Counted from the stretch's first letter, positions 41,351 to 48,925 are shown. The stretch is DNA of 48,925 bases from Thermoproteota archaeon (GCA_013154235.1 JAADCV010000082.1:1-48925), one strand, 5' to 3'. Notes: generated by a model not told the origin, from the letters alone. Translations and numbers: made by a program.

Positions 41351-42370
41351 ATGACCGTGTCGATAATAGTGGGTGGGTTCTTCGGCGACGAGGGTAAGGG
41401 GAAGATAGCGTCGTTCCTAGCCCTAAGGGATAGGCCCTCCATAGCGGTTAGGTGCGGAGCTGTTAACGCTGGGCACACGGTGGTGATGGGAGACAGGGTG
41501 TATAAGCTGAGGATAGTTCCCTCCGCCTTCGTCTCGAAGAGCACTAGGCTACTCATAGCCCCCGGGGCTCTAGCTAGGCTAGACGTGCTGTTCCGAGAGA
41601 TGAGCGCTACCGAGACGCGGGGAAGGCTCTTCATAGACGAGAGGACGGGGATAATCGAGGAGAGGCACGTTGAGGAGGAGCGCAGGAGCGCCCACCTAAG
41701 CAAGAAGATAGGGTCTACTCTCCAGGGGGTTGGGGCTGCGATGGCTGATAGGGTTCTCAGGAGGCTTAGGCTTGCCCGCGACTTCGAGGAGCTTAGGGGG
41801 ATGCTAACGGATGTGGCTGCCGAGGTTAACGAGGCTGCTGACCGAGGGGAGGTAGTTCACGTTGAGGGTACGCAGGGGACGTTCCTAAGCCTCTACCACG
41901 GCACGTACCCCTACGTTACGAGCAGGGACACGACAGCATCGGCATTCGCCTCAGAGGTTGGTCTAGGGCCTAGGAAGGTGGATCACGTCATTGTGGTGTT
42001 CAAGGCGTACGTAACTAGGGTTGGGGCTGGGCCCCTACCAGGGGAGCTGAGCGACGACGAGGCTGAGAGGATGGGTCTCGTGGAGTACGCTACGGTTACC
42101 GGGAGGCGGAGGAGGGTAGCGCCGTTCAACATGGAGCTAGCTAGGAGGGCGATAATGCTGAACTCAGCTACCCAGATAGCCATAACTAGGATAGACGCCC
42201 TCTTCCCCGAGGCTAGAAACGTTAGGGAGTGGAGCAAGCTTCCGCTAGAGGCCCGCAGGTGGATAGAGAGGATCGAGAGCGAGCTCCGGGTTCCGGTAAC
42301 CATAGTTAGCACGGGAGAGGATGTGGAGGTAGCTATAGATAGGAGGAGGGAGCTAGGTGTAGAGCCTTGA
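41351..42370 (+). CDS. purA: PurA, adenylosuccinate synthetase (short archaeal form)
   Basis: A 339-residue GTP-dependent enzyme linking IMP and aspartate. IIVGGFFGDEGKGKIASFLA is the PurA P-loop signature (usual GxQWGDEGKGK), with the catalytic Asp and Lys present. VRCGAVNAGHTVVMG is the GG.NAGHTV block, VHVEGTQGTFLSLYHGTYPYVTSRDTTASAFASEVGLGPRKVDHVI is the middle signature, and GPLPGELSD and TGRRRRVAPFNMELARRAIMLN follow. Archaeal thermophile enzymes are ~340 residues, shorter than the ~430 of bacteria, so the length is normal. The downstream FAD gene starts with TTG over its stop codon. Confidence 0.95.
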   Translation: MTVSIIVGGFFGDEGKGKIASFLALRDRPSIAVRCGAVNAGHTVVMGDRVYKLRIVPSAFVSKSTRLLIAPGALARLDVLFREMSATETRGRLFIDERTGIIEERHVEEERRSAHLSKKIGSTLQGVGAAMADRVLRRLRLARDFEELRGMLTDVAAEVNEAADRGEVVHVEGTQGTFLSLYHGTYPYVTSRDTTASAFASEVGLGPRKVDHVIVVFKAYVTRVGAGPLPGELSDDEAERMGLVEYATVTGRRRRVAPFNMELARRAIMLNSATQIAITRIDALFPEARNVREWSKLPLEARRWIERIESELRVPVTIVSTGEDVEVAIDRRRELGVEP

Positions 42371-43788
42371 CAGAGCTGGACGTAGCTATCGTTGGGGCTG
42401 GGCCAGCTGGGCTATTCGCAGCCTACGAGCTATCTAGCTACGTAGCTAAGGGAGCGATAAGGGTCGCTGTCATAGACAAGGGTAGGCACGTGGATAAGCG
42501 TAGGTGCCCGCTATTCAACCAGAGGAGGAAGGTTAGGGAGGGAACGTGCAACTCCTGCAACCCGTGCAACATCCTCTACGGCTTGGGCGGCGCTGGCGCT
42601 CTAAGTAGCGGAACCATAAACCTGAGGCCAGATGTTGGCGGAGATCTGGATAAGCTTGTTGGGAGCTGGGAGGAGGCTGAGGAGCTCATTAGGTACATCG
42701 ACAGCGTCTTCGTGAAGTTCGGTGCTCCAAACAACGTGTTTAGGATAGATAGCTCAGCAGCTTCAGAGCTAGAGAGGCTAGCTGCTAAGGCTGGGGCTAA
42801 GTTCGTTCCAACGCCTCAGAGATACATGGGTTCAGACAACACGCCTAGAGTCATAAAGAACATGTACGACCACCTCGTTAGGTGCGGGATAAGGTTCTAC
42901 CTAGAGACAGAGGTTCTCGACATAGCTAGGGCTAGCGACGGCCTCTACGAGCTTAAGACGAGTAGAGGCGTTCTGAGGGCTAGGTACCTAATACTGGCTC
43001 CCGGTAGGGGAGGAGCTCCGTGGTTCTCAGAGGTTGCTAGGAGGCTAGGCATAGAGGTTGAGCCTGGGCCTCTAGACATCGGTGTTAGGGTGGAGGTCCC
43101 AGCGTACATAACCGAGCCGGTTACGAGCATCGTTAGGGATCCGAAGATAATTATGTACACGCGTGTCTACGACGATAAGGTTAGGACCTTCTGCACCAAT
43201 CCAAACGGCTTCGTGGTTAAGGAGCTGTACAGCGACGGAACCACCGGGGTCAACGGGGAGAGCTACGAGACCATAAAGTCAAAGAACACTAACTTCGCCC
43301 TCCTAGTAACGATAAAGCTCACAGACCCCCTAGAGGATACGATAGCCTACGGCAAGTACATAGCTGGGCTAGCAACCAAGCTAGGGGGTGGAAAACCGAT
43401 AATCCAGCGCTTTGGCGATCTAGAGGCTGGTAGGAGAAGCACATGGAGTAGGGTTGAGAGGAGCTCGGTAGAGCCCACGCTAAAGGACGTTACCCCTGGA
43501 GACATAGGGATGGCCTACCCCTACAGGGTTATAGCCAACATCATAGAGGCTATGAAGAGGCTCGACACGATAATGCCTGGAGTAGCATCACAGCAAACGC
43601 TTCTCTACGCACCCGAGATCAAGTTCTACAGCGTTAGAGCAGTGGTGAATAGGGATCTAGAGACAACAGCTAGCAACGTGTTTGCAGCTGGCGACGGAGC
43701 TGGGCTATCAAGAGGAATCAACGTGGCTGCAGCAACGGGAGTGATAGCAGCTAGGGGAGTGCTCAAGAAGATGGGTCTATCAAGCTAA
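42367..43788 (+). CDS. FAD-dependent oxidoreductase (COG2509-like), coupled to purA
   Basis: A 473-residue flavoprotein. VAIVGAGPAGLFAAYELSSY is the dinucleotide-binding GxGxxG at residues ~6-25, and VFAAGDGAGLSRGINVAAATGVIAARGVL near the end is the second FAD motif. KRRCPLFNQRR...GTCNSCNPCNILYGLGGAGALSSG carries a cysteine cluster (CxxCxxC) like that of FAD-dependent dehydrogenases of the COG2509 group, which are of unknown substrate. TTG start overlaps the purA stop by four bases, so it belongs to the purine transcript, although no known purine step needs it. Its A-rich final ~300 bases differ from the GC-rich middle of the cluster. Confidence 0.85.
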   Translation: MTELDVAIVGAGPAGLFAAYELSSYVAKGAIRVAVIDKGRHVDKRRCPLFNQRRKVREGTCNSCNPCNILYGLGGAGALSSGTINLRPDVGGDLDKLVGSWEEAEELIRYIDSVFVKFGAPNNVFRIDSSAASELERLAAKAGAKFVPTPQRYMGSDNTPRVIKNMYDHLVRCGIRFYLETEVLDIARASDGLYELKTSRGVLRARYLILAPGRGGAPWFSEVARRLGIEVEPGPLDIGVRVEVPAYITEPVTSIVRDPKIIMYTRVYDDKVRTFCTNPNGFVVKELYSDGTTGVNGESYETIKSKNTNFALLVTIKLTDPLEDTIAYGKYIAGLATKLGGGKPIIQRFGDLEAGRRSTWSRVERSSVEPTLKDVTPGDIGMAYPYRVIANIIEAMKRLDTIMPGVASQQTLLYAPEIKFYSVRAVVNRDLETTASNVFAAGDGAGLSRGINVAAATGVIAARGVLKKMGLSS

Positions 43789-43810
43789 AACCGCTTTCTA
43801 CCCTCTACCG

Positions 43811-43993
43811 CTACACCGCAGCGCAGTGAAGATTCCTAACCCATTTAGGCAGGGCCCTATCCTCTTTCTTCTCCTGCTCTTCATCCTCTTCCTTAAGCAC
43901 CTCATCGACTGGAACCCTCATAGCGATCACAACCCAGTAGTACCCACCGAACTTCCTAGCAATGCTATTAGTATTGAGAACCCACGTCGCCAT
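43811..43993 (-). CDS. Small hypothetical protein (~60 aa)
   Basis: I do not recognise it. From ATG 43993 the minus strand encodes MATWVLNTNSIARKFGGYYW followed by a hydrophobic strand (VVIAMRVPVDEVL) and a charged tail (KEEDEEQEKKEDRALPKWVRN). The composition is protein-like, whereas the opposite frame (43826-44053) is a leucine-rich shadow of the charged tail. A few bases separate it from the convergent FAD gene. It may be a small conserved archaeal protein; the evidence is composition only. Confidence 0.45.
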   Translation of the reverse strand: MATWVLNTNSIARKFGGYYWVVIAMRVPVDEVLKEEDEEQEKKEDRALPKWVRNLHCAAV

Positions 43994-44056
43994 AATCACT
44001 TAGCCAAAGCGCTTTATGCTTGCATTCAGTATAGACTATCCAGAGGTTTTTAAATT

Positions 44057-45171
44057 ATGTGGGTCAAGAAGCTTTGCCTCTCTGGATTCAGGGGCTCGAT
44101 GGATGTGTCGAGCTAGGGCCGGGACTGAATATAGTAGCTGGACCTAACTGCTCGGGCAAAACAGCCATAGTTGAAGCTCTAGCGTACCTGCTAGCGCTAA
44201 GCTACTCTAACCTTAGGGAAGCTCACGGATACCTAGCGCTACTGCACGCCGCTAGAGGAAGTTCTCCGCACTCAATAGCGTCGCTTGTTCAAGATAAAGG
44301 AAGCGTTAAGGGGATTGTGCAAACGAGGGATAGAGAAGAGGTTGTAGAGCTAGAGCTTGAGAGAGAGGTGTCCTACGAAGCTGTTGGATCTACCATAAGA
44401 CCTGTGGTAGAGGTAAAGATGGTTTCTAAGCCTCGAGGCTGCGAAATTGTTTACAGACTTCTAAGTAATGGCCATGTAAATCTAGGGATGCATGCTAGGT
44501 GCGTAGAAGGGTCACGTGTGTCCGTAGCGGTTGTAACACCGGGTATGTATCCCTACGACTTCTTCGACAAGCTCGTAGGAATGGCTAAGAGGAACAGAGA
44601 CAGAGTCTGGAGTACGTTATCTAAAGGCATAGAAATCGATGGAACTACTTACGCAGTTGACGTAGCTTCAGATGATTGGGGGCAGCTAGCAGCGTACGTA
44701 ATAGAGCACGGACAGCCAGTAACGTTTTACGCGGTAGGTCGTGGACTTCAGAGAGCGCTTATCATGCTAGCAGCTCTTGAGTACGCTGATATAGTTATGA
44801 TAGATGAAATCGAGTCGGCAATGCACCCAGAACTGCTTATGAACGTAGCTGAGAGAATAGCTCGCATAGCTAGGAATAGTAAGCAGGTTATTGTAACAAC
44901 GCAGTCGCTTGAAGCCGCGCGATCTCTAGCTGCTGCATCTATGGGGCTACACAGATCCGAGTGGCGCCAGCTATCGAGACTTGCTGAAAGGCTAGAGCAA
45001 GTGTGTAAAGAGAACGAAGAGCAGAATTACGAAGGTGATTTAAGGATATCTCTAGTGTCATTGAAGAAGGAGAAGAGGCGTCTGAAATCCGTTACCATGC
45101 ATGGGTGTAGCGCGCTACGCGAAATTGTTGCTGGTGAAGACATGAGGTTGATCTACACACTAATATCTTAG
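44057..45171 (+). CDS. AAA-type ATPase (AAA_21/OLD-like), N-terminus frameshifted
   Basis: A ~370-residue ATPase. Walker A is intact in LNIVAGPNCSGKTAIVEALAYLL (about residue 24-46); Walker B is IVMIDEIESAMHPELLMNVAERIA (~250), and a switch segment follows (QVIVTTQSLEAARSL). ATG 44057 begins MWVKKLCLSGFRGSMDV, the canonical first strand and hairpin of this family, but then runs into a stop. The P-loop frame is entered properly only if GT is removed from GATGTGTCGAG near 44104. The track uses a GTG at 44059 that produces an unrelated first ~17 residues. It pairs with the TOPRIM-like gene downstream, as OLD-type ATPases and nucleases do. The ATPase may be translated from GTG or be dead. Confidence 0.75.
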
Positions 45172-45203
45172 ACCACGAAACGTGTACTCCTTAGACGTAT
45201 TGA

Positions 45204-45913
45204 ATGGAGCTCAAACCTCACACCGCGGTAGAGGGTGTAGGTAATGAGTTTACGCAGGAGAGTAAGAATCCATGTCGAGGTTGTCTCGACGCCGTACCTG
45301 TTTCAGTTCTTCTAGAGGATTTAGGAATTCGTAGAGAGCTATGCGAAATCCCTATGCCTAGTGGGGGATGGCGCGGATCACTACGAAGGTTAAGAAATGA
45401 CCTAGATAAGGGGATTAGAGCTATAGCTTTTATAGACGCAGATCAGAGCGTAGAGGACGCCCTAGCCGTGTTGCTAGAGAGCTAGGTAATGTTACACCCG
45501 AGCTTAACTTGAGCCCAGCACCGTATGTACTGATAAAGAGGGATAACGTAGTAGTGTCAGCAGTAGTTGTATGGGCTGCTCCTCCAGACTTCTCGAGAGG
45601 AACAATAGAGGATCTCGTATGTGAAGCAGTGGGAGCTGACATATGCTCGGAAGCTGAAGCAAGGCTTAGTCAGCTCGCATCAGTGATGCTGCAATCAAGG
45701 CTCTCGAAGAAGACCGAGCGCTGGATTAAGAAGATTGCACCCTTGCTAATACCGGCTTTAGAAATGGGTGGTGGCACAATAGTTTGGTCGCCCGGCTACG
45801 ATAGGTGCGGTATAGATCTAGCTCCAGTACTGCGAAGGTGTCTCGGTAGAGAATGCATGCAGATGTACAAGGGGGTTCTCGATAGATGCCTTAGGCTCAT
45901 CGGCTTTCTCTAG
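45204..45913 (+). pseudogene. TOPRIM-like (DUF3226-type) partner of the ATPase, frameshifted
   Basis: Frames 45204-45485 and 45509-45913 form one ~236-residue protein if a single base is restored near 45473: the reading then runs IAFIDADQSVEDALAVL...RELGNVTPELNLSPAPYVLIK. The first frame has VEG and FIDAD, the two acidic TOPRIM motifs, and the second has RGTIEDLVCEAVGAD, like the G.(L/I)E(D/E)L of DUF3226 proteins. Such proteins often follow AAA_21 ATPases in archaea and resemble the split OLD nuclease; the role is inferred. The frame break puts a TAG after ~93 residues, so this is a pseudogene or a sequence error. It is convergent with the transporter, overlapping it by 17 bases. Confidence 0.6.
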
Positions 45914-46823
45914 CTCTTAGCCTCTGCTGCACGAGTTTTACGTAGCTCATCGCTATTATTGGCTGTATTACTGGGGCTAGGGCTGGTGCTAGGGATGCTG
46001 CTCCTCCGGCAGCTGTTACGGCTATGGCTGCTGCCACGCTCTGGTTCTTCGTTGCTGACAGTATTGATATCGCTACCCTTCTTCTTGGGCATAGCCTAGC
46101 TGCTCTGGACAGAGCCTCTGCTAGCGCTAGTGCTGCAGCTATCGATGCTCCTAGGAGCCCAGCTATCTCTGCTGCCTGGGCTGGGTCTGCCGCTAGTGCT
46201 CTAGCTCTCGATGCTACTAGGGTTGCTACGAGGGCTAGGATGCTGCTAACCGCGATTAGCTGGAGTGCTGGCCTCGCTCTCTCTAGCGCTCTTCTGCGCA
46301 GTAGCAGCGCTCTAGCCCCCTGCCCTAGGGCTAGGGGTAGGAGCATTGTTAGTGCTAGGGATCTGGCTATGGCTGCTAGCGGCACGCTCAGCGATACTAT
46401 GGAGGAGTAGAGCTCGATGTAGCTGGGCACGGCTATCGCTGCTATAGCTATGCTGAGCATCGCTAGGGCTGTGGCTAGCTCTAGGTCTCCGCCAGCTATC
46501 ATTACGTATGCTAGGGAGGCGCTGCTAGCTGGAACAACGCTCGATAGCACGAAGCCTAGGGCTAGGAGCTTGTCTCTTATCGCTGTCGATAGAGCTATGG
46601 ATATCGCTGGGGCTGCTACGAATGTTAGCGCTAGGCCTAGAGCTACCTCTCTACCCCTTCTAGACGCCTCTAGGATTCCGCGGGCGCTCACCAGGGTCAT
46701 CGATGGGGTTACCGCTGCTATTGCTAGGCACGTAACCGCTATCCTAAGCGCGCTCTCGCTAAGGTGGGTGCGCTGGCCGACCGCAGCCCCTATGGCTATG
46801 GCTAACGCTACTAGGTACAGCAT
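45897..46823 (-). CDS. Bile acid:sodium symporter-family (SBF-like) membrane transporter
   Basis: A ~308-residue, alanine- and leucine-rich membrane protein with about nine or ten hydrophobic segments, e.g. MLYLVALAIAIGAAVG, LRIAVTCLAIAAVTPSMTLV and LALGFVLSSVVPASSASLAYVMI. The last matches the (P)..(A)(S)....(A)(G)(D) region of SBF proteins, and ISILSATKNQSVAAAIAV resembles the conserved late segment. Relatives export or import organic anions or arsenite; the substrate here is unknown. The track starts at TTG 46889, which would place the operator palindrome inside the gene; ATG 46823 is preferred. It is divergent from a TetR gene, the usual arrangement of a ligand-controlled exporter. Confidence 0.75.
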   Translation of the reverse strand: MLYLVALAIAIGAAVGQRTHLSESALRIAVTCLAIAAVTPSMTLVSARGILEASRRGREVALGLALTFVAAPAISIALSTAIRDKLLALGFVLSSVVPASSASLAYVMIAGGDLELATALAMLSIAIAAIAVPSYIELYSSIVSLSVPLAAIARSLALTMLLPLALGQGARALLLRRRALERARPALQLIAVSSILALVATLVASRARALAADPAQAAEIAGLLGASIAAALALAEALSRAARLCPRRRVAISILSATKNQSVAAAIAVTAAGGAASLAPALAPVIQPIIAMSYVKLVQQRLRARESR

Positions 46824-46858
46824 GTTGCTTCTAGCTAGCTTAGCTACCCGCTGAAGCA

Positions 46859-46878
46859 CTTTGACCGACCGGTTAAAG
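46859..46878. promoter_or_regulatory. Near-palindromic operator between transporter and TetR gene
   Basis: CTTTGACCG-AC-CGGTTAAAG is a 20-base inverted repeat with 9-bp arms and a single mismatched pair. It lies 36 bases before the transporter ATG (46823) and about 52 before the regulator GTG (46931), with a TATA-like GATATTAACC (46892-46901) between it and the regulator. Size and position are those of a TetR-family operator controlling both genes. Confidence 0.55.
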
Positions 46879-46930
46879 GTTGTCCCCAAGCGATATTAAC
46901 CCAGCGGTCGAGAACCCCGAAGGAGCGGCC

Positions 46931-47461
46931 GTGGACACAGCGCAGAGGATCCTAGAGGCAGCTAGGAGGGTGTTTGCCGAGAAGGGGTTCGAGGCAGCTA
47001 GCCTAAGGGAGATCGCTGAGGAGGCGAGGGTCTCGAAAGCGCTCGTGCTCTGGTACTTCAAGAGCAAGGAGGAGCTCGTCAAGAGGATCGCTATGGAGTC
47101 TCTTCCAACAGGTGTAGCGGCAGCATGCATCGATAGGGGTTTGAGGGGCTCTGAGCTGGTGGCGTGCATCATAGACACGTTTCTCGATAGGTACCGCAGC
47201 GAGACCCAGAGGAGGCTCCTTATCCACAGCCTATCCCTAGCGCTCCGAAGCCCGGAGATCGCTAGGGAGCTTAGGGAGCTCTGCAGGAGGATGACTATAG
47301 AGGTGGCTGAGAGAGCCTACGGCTCTCGCACGCCTCGAGACATGGCTAGAGCTAGGAGCTTGTTCGGGGCTCTGCTTTGCCACGCGATAAGCCCAGTGGA
47401 GGAGATGGGTGTGGAGGAGCTTAGGAGAGCTCTCGTAGAGCTCTTCTCGCCAGCTACCTAG
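46931..47461 (+). CDS. TetR-family transcription regulator
   Basis: A ~176-residue regulator. The N-terminal helix-turn-helix is standard TetR: AQRILEAARRVFAEKGFEAASLREIAEEARVSKALVLWYFKSKEEL, within the first ~50 residues. The rest is a helical ligand and dimer domain (ELVACIIDTFLDRYRSETQRRLLIHSLSLAL...). GTG 46931 is preferred since AGGAG lies five bases upstream; the ORF track begins 51 bases earlier at a TTG. Divergent from the SBF-like transporter and beside a near-palindromic site, it probably represses both genes until its ligand binds. It is convergent with the archaeal ATPase at its 3' end, overlapping by four bases. Confidence 0.88.
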   Translation: MDTAQRILEAARRVFAEKGFEAASLREIAEEARVSKALVLWYFKSKEELVKRIAMESLPTGVAAACIDRGLRGSELVACIIDTFLDRYRSETQRRLLIHSLSLALRSPEIARELRELCRRMTIEVAERAYGSRTPRDMARARSLFGALLCHAISPVEEMGVEELRRALVELFSPAT

Positions 47462-48558
47462 AGAAGCTCTCTAGCTACGTACCTAACCATGGGGTCAGGG
47501 ATCTCGTAGCGCGTACCCCTCTTCTCTAGGTAGCCGTACCTAACGAGGTTCTTTATGAGTGTACTGAGCCTCTTGTCGCTTATGGGCCCAGCTCTAGCCA
47601 CGACAAACGCCTTAATGCTGCTCCAGCTAGACGCCCCTAGCGCAACAGCCTTGAGTATAGCTGCGTACCTAGCTCTGGAGGGGGCTATCACGCGCTCTAG
47701 CTCAGCTAGCACGAGCCTAGCGCCCTCCTCAACAACCCTCTCCAGAGCCTCCCTATGACCAAGCCTCTGAACAGCCCTGTAGTAGCCGTAGAGCGTTAGC
47801 CATCCCGGAACCCCGTCTAGAACGCTAACAGCCTCAGAGATCTCCTCGCGGCTCGCTGGAACCCTAGCCTCCTCCATCCCCCTACGCAGAAACTCCTCGC
47901 TTTGCTCCACGCTAAACCTCTCAAGCCCTATCTCCCTCCTAGCCCTCCCGAAGAGAGGCGCCTCCGGATCCTCAAGCCTTAGAAAGTCCCTTAGGACCCC
48001 CACCTCGCTACCAGTCAAAACAATCGTGACCCTATCTAGGTTATCCACAGCCCAGGCAATCAAGCCGTCGTACCTAGCGTTCGAGAACCTAGCGTACTGA
48101 GCCTCGTCTAGAACAAGAACGAACCTCGTACCCTTCTTAGAGCAAAGCGCGCTGAGCTGCCTCAGCAGGTCCACGAACCTGAGCCTCCTAGCTATAGATA
48201 GGTCTACCTCTACAAGCGGGAGCGATATCCTCAAGCCCTTAGCAACCTCCCTTACCGCTAGCCCAAGCCTCTCGAGAAGGCTAGCTCTAGACGCAACATC
48301 CCTAAGGATCGCTCTCACGAGAGAGCTCTCCTTAACGACACCCTCCGAGAAGTAGAGCTCCCTAACATCCACTAGAGCAAATGGCTTGCCGCAGAGCCGT
48401 AGAGCAACCCTAACAAGGCTAGACTTCCCCACTCTGCGAACGCCATAGACTATGATGAGCCTCTCGCCAGCCTCAATAGAGTCTAGGAGCTCCCTAAGCT
48501 CGCGCTCCCTATCGAAGAAGTCCCTAGGATCCTCCTTGGGCGCAGGGTCGAACAGCAT
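47458..48558 (-). CDS. Archaeal ATPase (STAND/AAA, ATPase_2 family)
   Basis: A 366-residue protein. DFFDRERELRELLDSI is the family's N-terminal box and IIVYGVRRVGKSSLVRVAL the Walker A loop (residues ~36-53). VLVLDEAQYARFSN around residue 145 is Walker B, TIVLTGSEVGVLRDFL is the sensor strand, and SVLDGVPGWLTLYGYY the typical GxPxxL element. The C-terminal ~85 residues form a winged helix (KRLSTLIKNLVRYGYLEKRGTRYEIPDPMVRYVA). These ATPases are abundant in Thermoproteota and poorly understood; defence or DNA-linked roles are suspected. ATG 48558 follows a GC-rich repeat region. The decayed gene near 2159 belongs to the same broad family. Confidence 0.88.
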   Translation of the reverse strand: MLFDPAPKEDPRDFFDRERELRELLDSIEAGERLIIVYGVRRVGKSSLVRVALRLCGKPFALVDVRELYFSEGVVKESSLVRAILRDVASRASLLERLGLAVREVAKGLRISLPLVEVDLSIARRLRFVDLLRQLSALCSKKGTRFVLVLDEAQYARFSNARYDGLIAWAVDNLDRVTIVLTGSEVGVLRDFLRLEDPEAPLFGRARREIGLERFSVEQSEEFLRRGMEEARVPASREEISEAVSVLDGVPGWLTLYGYYRAVQRLGHREALERVVEEGARLVLAELERVIAPSRARYAAILKAVALGASSWSSIKAFVVARAGPISDKRLSTLIKNLVRYGYLEKRGTRYEIPDPMVRYVARELL

Positions 48559-48600
48559 TACTGGCTCCCCCCGCTAGCAGCTAGCTCCCCCCGCCAGTAA
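48558..48600. repeat. Inverted and direct repeats at the ATPase gene start
   Basis: TTACTGGC (48558-48565) and GCCAGTAA (48593-48600) are perfect 8-bp inverted repeats, and inside them GCTCCCCCCGC occurs twice in direct orientation (48564-48574, 48584-48594). The left arm overlaps the ATPase start codon. On the minus-strand mRNA this would fold into a hairpin or serve as an operator covering the GGGGGGAG ribosome-binding region. Confidence 0.45.
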
Positions 48601-48925
48601 ATACCTTCGCACCTAACATCCCCTCAACTACATCACCTAAGAGAACCAGCACCGCGAACCGCACAGCTCACGCTCCTCTACACCCATTGTTTTCCACGGG
48701 CACCGAAAGAGCCCTTCATCTAGCCCAACCCGGGTTCTTGGGTTTGGAGGGTGCGCAGAGCGGTACTGATGAAATTGAATAGAGTGCCTCGATCTTCGCC
48801 GATGGCGTTGCAGGCCATCGCTGGACTTACCCCCGGTACTTATAGGGGGGTGTATATCTGCGCTGCGCTGCGGGGTTTCCTCGCTGGATTGGGTACTGGT
48901 CGTGGTGGGTACGGGGATTTAAAAG
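48601..48925. other. Terminal non-coding region with several hairpins
   Basis: No ORF of convincing composition occurs here. Several pairings are visible: CCCAA...TTGGG around 48724-48742, GCGCAGA (48753-48759) with TCTGCGC (48857-48863), CGATGGC(7)GCCATCG (48800-48820), and ACCCCC(11)GGGGGT (48829-48851). The last two are nested in the second, as in a structured RNA. GGGGATTTAAAAG at the very end looks like a promoter for a gene beyond the window. Neither an SRP RNA, RNase P RNA nor tRNA could be recognised. Confidence 0.35.

Noticed and set aside
43826-44053. 75-codon leucine-rich ORF resembling a membrane protein
   Set aside because: It is the antisense shadow of the acidic/lysine-rich tail of the minus-strand small ORF.
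46024-46854. Two long plus-strand alanine/serine-rich ORFs
   Set aside because: They lie opposite the SBF-like transporter and mirror its Ala/Leu codons; no start signal or motif.
48764-48830. Box C/D sRNA suggested by CTGATGAAA
   Set aside because: The matching D and D' boxes (CTGA) at the proper distance are absent.
1-48925. tRNA or rRNA genes, transposases, integration sites
   Set aside because: No T-loop GTTCRANTC with matching acceptor stem, no rRNA sequence and no transposase motif were found on either strand.

Overview
The window looks like hyperthermophilic Thermoproteota (Crenarchaeota) DNA. The reasons are archaeal-type signals (TATA-like boxes, GGTGA/GAGGTGA ribosome-binding sites, many GTG and TTG starts, tight ATGA/TTGA overlaps), Csa-type I-A Cas proteins, CRISPR-like repeats of the crenarchaeal form TTTCAATTCC...GGGATTC, and a purine pathway built from archaeal enzymes (PurP, PurT, stand-alone PurS/PurQ, a short PurA). 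I cannot name the genus. No rRNA or tRNA was recognised.

Region 1 (1-2950) is a small defence/toxin zone: the start of a minus-strand P-loop protein, a HEPN/MNT pair whose HEPN gene is frameshifted in a C6 run, a VapB/VapC-like pair, and the decayed remains of an archaeal AAA ATPase. Region 2 (2949-17277) is a type III CRISPR-Cas locus. A nine-gene minus-strand cassette encodes Cas10 (HD and GGDD both intact), six RAMP proteins including a Csx10-like one, a small helical subunit and an unrecognised acidic protein. Across a divergent promoter lie a cysteine-rich protein and an ATPase with a degenerate P-loop, then a decayed CRISPR-like stretch, then an unusually long Csx1-type CARF-HEPN RNase. 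Region 3 (18446-26331) is a type I-A interference operon (csa5-cas7-cas5-cas8a2-cas3'-cas3'') followed by a two-repeat CRISPR remnant and an APE2256-family CARF protein. No cas1, cas2, cas4 or cas6 is present, so adaptation and crRNA processing must be supplied elsewhere or be lost. The expected circuit is Cas10-made cyclic oligoadenylate activating Csx1, with the second CARF protein sensing or degrading the messenger.

Region 4 (27018-43788) is an almost complete de novo purine cluster: purP on the minus strand, then divergent purC-purS-purQ-purL-purF-(purF paralogue)-purD-purT-purE-purM-purP2-purB-purA and a coupled FAD protein. Genes overlap or abut, suggesting one transcript. Both formyl transfers use formate-dependent enzymes (PurT, PurP), so no folate enzyme is needed. 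No IMP cyclohydrolase is visible. Two features stand out: purQ appears to start at AUA, and the second PurF-like protein has lost the catalytic cysteine. A perfect 12-bp inverted repeat lies between the divergent purP and purC promoters.

Region 5 (43800-48925) holds a small hypothetical gene, an AAA-ATPase/TOPRIM-like pair in which both genes carry frameshifts, a bile-acid:sodium-symporter-family transporter divergent from a TetR regulator with a near-palindromic operator, an archaeal ATPase with a repeat-rich upstream region, and a terminal non-coding stretch that can fold into several hairpins. The recurring frameshifts are either real decay of accessory genes or sequencing errors; reads would settle which.
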